Source of the DNA: Arthrinium phaeospermum
Lineage: Eukaryota; Ascomycota; Sordariomycetes; Amphisphaeriales; Apiosporaceae
Assembly: GCA_006503535.1 (NCBI GenBank)
Contig: QYRS01000012.1
Span: forward strand, 2,208,349-2,272,348
Length of the DNA: 64,000 nt
Reading direction: 5' to 3'
The stretch's first letter is position 1. Each line of letters opens with the position of its first letter. The position numbers and the translations under genes were made by a program. A model generated the notes under the pieces. The model made no database searches. It was not told the origin of the DNA and saw nothing but the letters and a program-made list of their open reading frames with translations. Below, piece after piece: positions 61,871-64,000 of the stretch.

Positions 61871-63050
61871 TTTTTTTTTTTTTAAATTTTTTTTTTTTAA
61901 TATATATATATAATTAATATAAATAATAAAGATAAATAAATAATAATATAAATTAATAATAATTTTTATTAAAATAAATAAGTATTTTAAATAATAAAGT
62001 TAAAAAAATTAAACTTTTAATAATAATAAATAATAATATTAAATTACTTTTTTATTATAACCTTTAATTATAATTATTTATTATCCCTTATAGTATAAAA
62101 TTTAAAATAAACTTAAAGCTATAATAATATTATATTTAATTATTAAAAAAAAAAATTATTATTTATATTATAAATTTAAAATTTATCGGAAATTATTTAT
62201 ATTAAATAATAAAGTTTTTAAAATTAATATATATAAATACCGATTTTATATAAGTTTTCGGAAAAAACTTTCGAAAATAAATATAAATTTTCGCGATATA
62301 CGCTTTTAAAATTTATAATTTATTTCTTTTTCTTATCGTATATATATATATATATACTATTTTTTATTTAATTTTAATCTTTTTTATATTATTATATACT
62401 TATAATATTATTTATATTTTAATACCTACTTATATATATTAATAATTATTAATAATAATAATAATACTATATCGTACGCACTCGTAAAGAACGTTTTTAA
62501 TAATTCTAATAAAATTAACGTCGCTACGCCGATAACTAAATTCTAATTTCTTTTTAAAAAACTCTATTTCCGCGATTATTATATTACCCTTATAAATTCG
62601 ATTTTAAAATATTTAAAACCGCGTTTAATAATATATTTTCGAACTATTATAATATATAATTTTTACATATATAACTTATATATCGTATATAAAATATAAC
62701 GATAAAACCGTTATCGAAACTATTAAATAATAAAGTATATTTATATATATAAAACAGGAATAAAATTTCGGAAACCGCGAAGCTTCTAATAAACTTAACG
62801 AAAGCCGATATAATAAAATCGCGAATTAACTTAATTAATTAAAAGGAAAAAGCCGTTACTAATAAATAAGAATAAACCGAAATTAATAAATAATCCTTTA
62901 ATAATAAATATATTATTATTAATTTATTATTAATCGATTATTATATAATTAATTTTTATATTTATTTAATTTAATTTATTATATAAAAAGTAATAAATTT
63001 ATATAAATTTTTTTTTAATATAAATAATAATTAATATCCTCTATAAAACG
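61871..63050. mobile_element. 1.2 kb secondary element, inverted copy
   Basis: Inverted relative to 48.64-49.85 kb: for instance TTTCGGAAAAAACTTTCGAA near 62257 is the counterpart of the TTCGAAAGTTTTCTCCGAAA at 49434. It interrupts the third repeat copy; both flanks carry a GTTATTATTA-like sequence that may be its target duplication. Its frame equivalent to the 70-codon one is broken. Confidence 0.6.
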
Positions 63051-63604
63051 GATTTCGTTATTATTAATATATATCGATTTATTATAAAAAAGTTATTTTA
63101 TAATTATTTTATAATTTATTAATAATTATTTTATAATATAAATAATAAAAATAAAATTAATAATAATAAAATTTATAAATTACGAACGATAATAAATTTA
63201 ATATTAATAAAAAATTTATAAGAAATATATAAAATAACGTTAACGTTATTACGATACGAGGTTTAAATTTTAAATTATTAAAGTAAATATTTTATATATT
63301 TTAAAATAACTTATAAAAACTATAAATTAAAAATAATTAAATATAAAAAAATAATATAAATTTAAAAATAATTTATAAAGAAATAAATTCCGATTTATTT
63401 TTTTTTATATAATTTTTTTTAAAAATTATTTTATAATATAAAACTTTTTAGTTAAGTTTTAAACTTAATTTAAATTATAAAATCTATAAAAAATAAAAAA
63501 TATAAATAAGTAAATAATTATAATATTTTAATTTTTATTTTTTTATTATTTTATATTTAATTATTTTATTATGTAGTTTTTTTTATAAATATAATAATTA
63601 ATAA
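63051..63604. repeat. Partial third copy, right part
   Basis: Continues the third copy after the secondary element and corresponds to about 40.48-41.03 kb of copy A. It ends abruptly at ATTAATAAC, where copy A goes on with TTTTTTAAATAAT. Confidence 0.7.
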
Positions 63605-64000
63605 CCTAGTCTTAGGACTCGTTTTTTCAAGCTGAACGAAAGCCGAAAAAGGAAATTAGTGGAGAAAAAAAAGTTCGTTCGGCTTGAAATAATTTTTCGA
63701 TATTATTTTATTAATATTAATTTTTTCGATATTTTTTTTTCGATCGAAAGAATTTTAAAAATTCGATTGAAATAAAATATCGAAATAAAAATATCGAAAT
63801 AAATATTAAAATTAAATATTAAATTTAAAATATCGTTTTTTTAAATTAAATAAAAGCCGAAAAAGGAAATTAATAAAAAAAAAAGTTCGTTTAATTTAAA
63901 TAAATTTTTCGATTTATTTTATTAATATTAATTTTTTCGATATTTTTTTTTCGATCGAAAAAATTGTAAAAATTCGATCGAAAAAAAGAGCGAAATAAAA
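63605..64000. repeat. ~212-bp tandem repeat at the window edge
   Basis: AGCCGAAAAAGGAAATTA recurs at 63641 and 63855, and the TTTTTTCGATATTTTTTTTT block at 63721 and 63932, so the period is about 212 bp. The first unit still holds CpA/TpG; in the second the same places are T/A. The first unit contains 15-nt inverted arms (63626-63640 and 63674-63688, one mismatch). The array runs off the window. Confidence 0.75.

Noticed and set aside
37831..64000. CRISPR-like regular short repeats in the AT block
   Set aside because: The recurring ATTATTTTATA is a degenerate mutated motif with irregular spacing in a eukaryotic genome.

Overview
This window looks like one end of a gene-rich block of a filamentous ascomycete, joined to a long AT-rich heterochromatic block. 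Genes in the first 31 kb are GC-rich and interrupted by 50-100 bp GT-AG introns, with Kozak-like starts and typical fungal families. From about 37 kb to the end the sequence is extremely AT-rich, and CpA/TpG dinucleotides are nearly gone while many CpG remain. That is the signature of repeat-induced point mutation (RIP). A Sordariomycete, possibly of the order Sordariales, is my inference; no marker gene settles it.

Layout. At 1.2-6.7 kb lie a secreted DUF4185-like protein, a DUF885-type metallohydrolase and a seven-helix fungal rhodopsin-domain receptor-like protein. At 7.7-20.8 kb there are seven consecutive plus-strand genes: a BBE-type FAD oxidase, a small EthD-domain protein, a cytochrome P450, a short-chain dehydrogenase, a UbiA-superfamily membrane protein resembling fungal UbiA-type terpene cyclases, a second BBE-type FAD oxidase, and a geranylgeranyl diphosphate synthase (GGPPS). 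I read this as a terpenoid, most likely diterpenoid, biosynthetic cluster: GGPPS makes the C20 precursor, the membrane UbiA-type enzyme would cyclise it, and the P450, SDR, two flavin oxidases and perhaps the EthD protein would tailor the scaffold. Product and reaction order cannot be read from the sequence.

To the right are housekeeping-type minus-strand genes: an Artemis/SNM1-like DNA-repair nuclease (21.0-23.2 kb), a low-complexity conserved fungal protein (23.5-25.1 kb), a PI-specific phospholipase C (25.7-28.0 kb) and an unrecognised 321-residue protein (29.9-30.9 kb). From 31 to 37 kb the sequence holds gene relics, a near-perfect 29-nt hairpin and simple repeats.

From 37.1 kb on, the AT-rich block is a tandem array. 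It has a 0.75 kb lightly mutated unit end, then two ~10.7 kb copies (offset about 12,065 bp), then a partial third copy. A ~1.2 kb secondary element is inserted twice, in opposite orientations. The last 400 bp carry a ~212 bp tandem repeat whose first copy is much less mutated.

Two genes (the second FAD oxidase and the phospholipase C) each carry an apparent single-base loss in a G/C run, and a third gene may have a similar break. This pattern suggests assembly errors at homopolymers as much as real inactivation.
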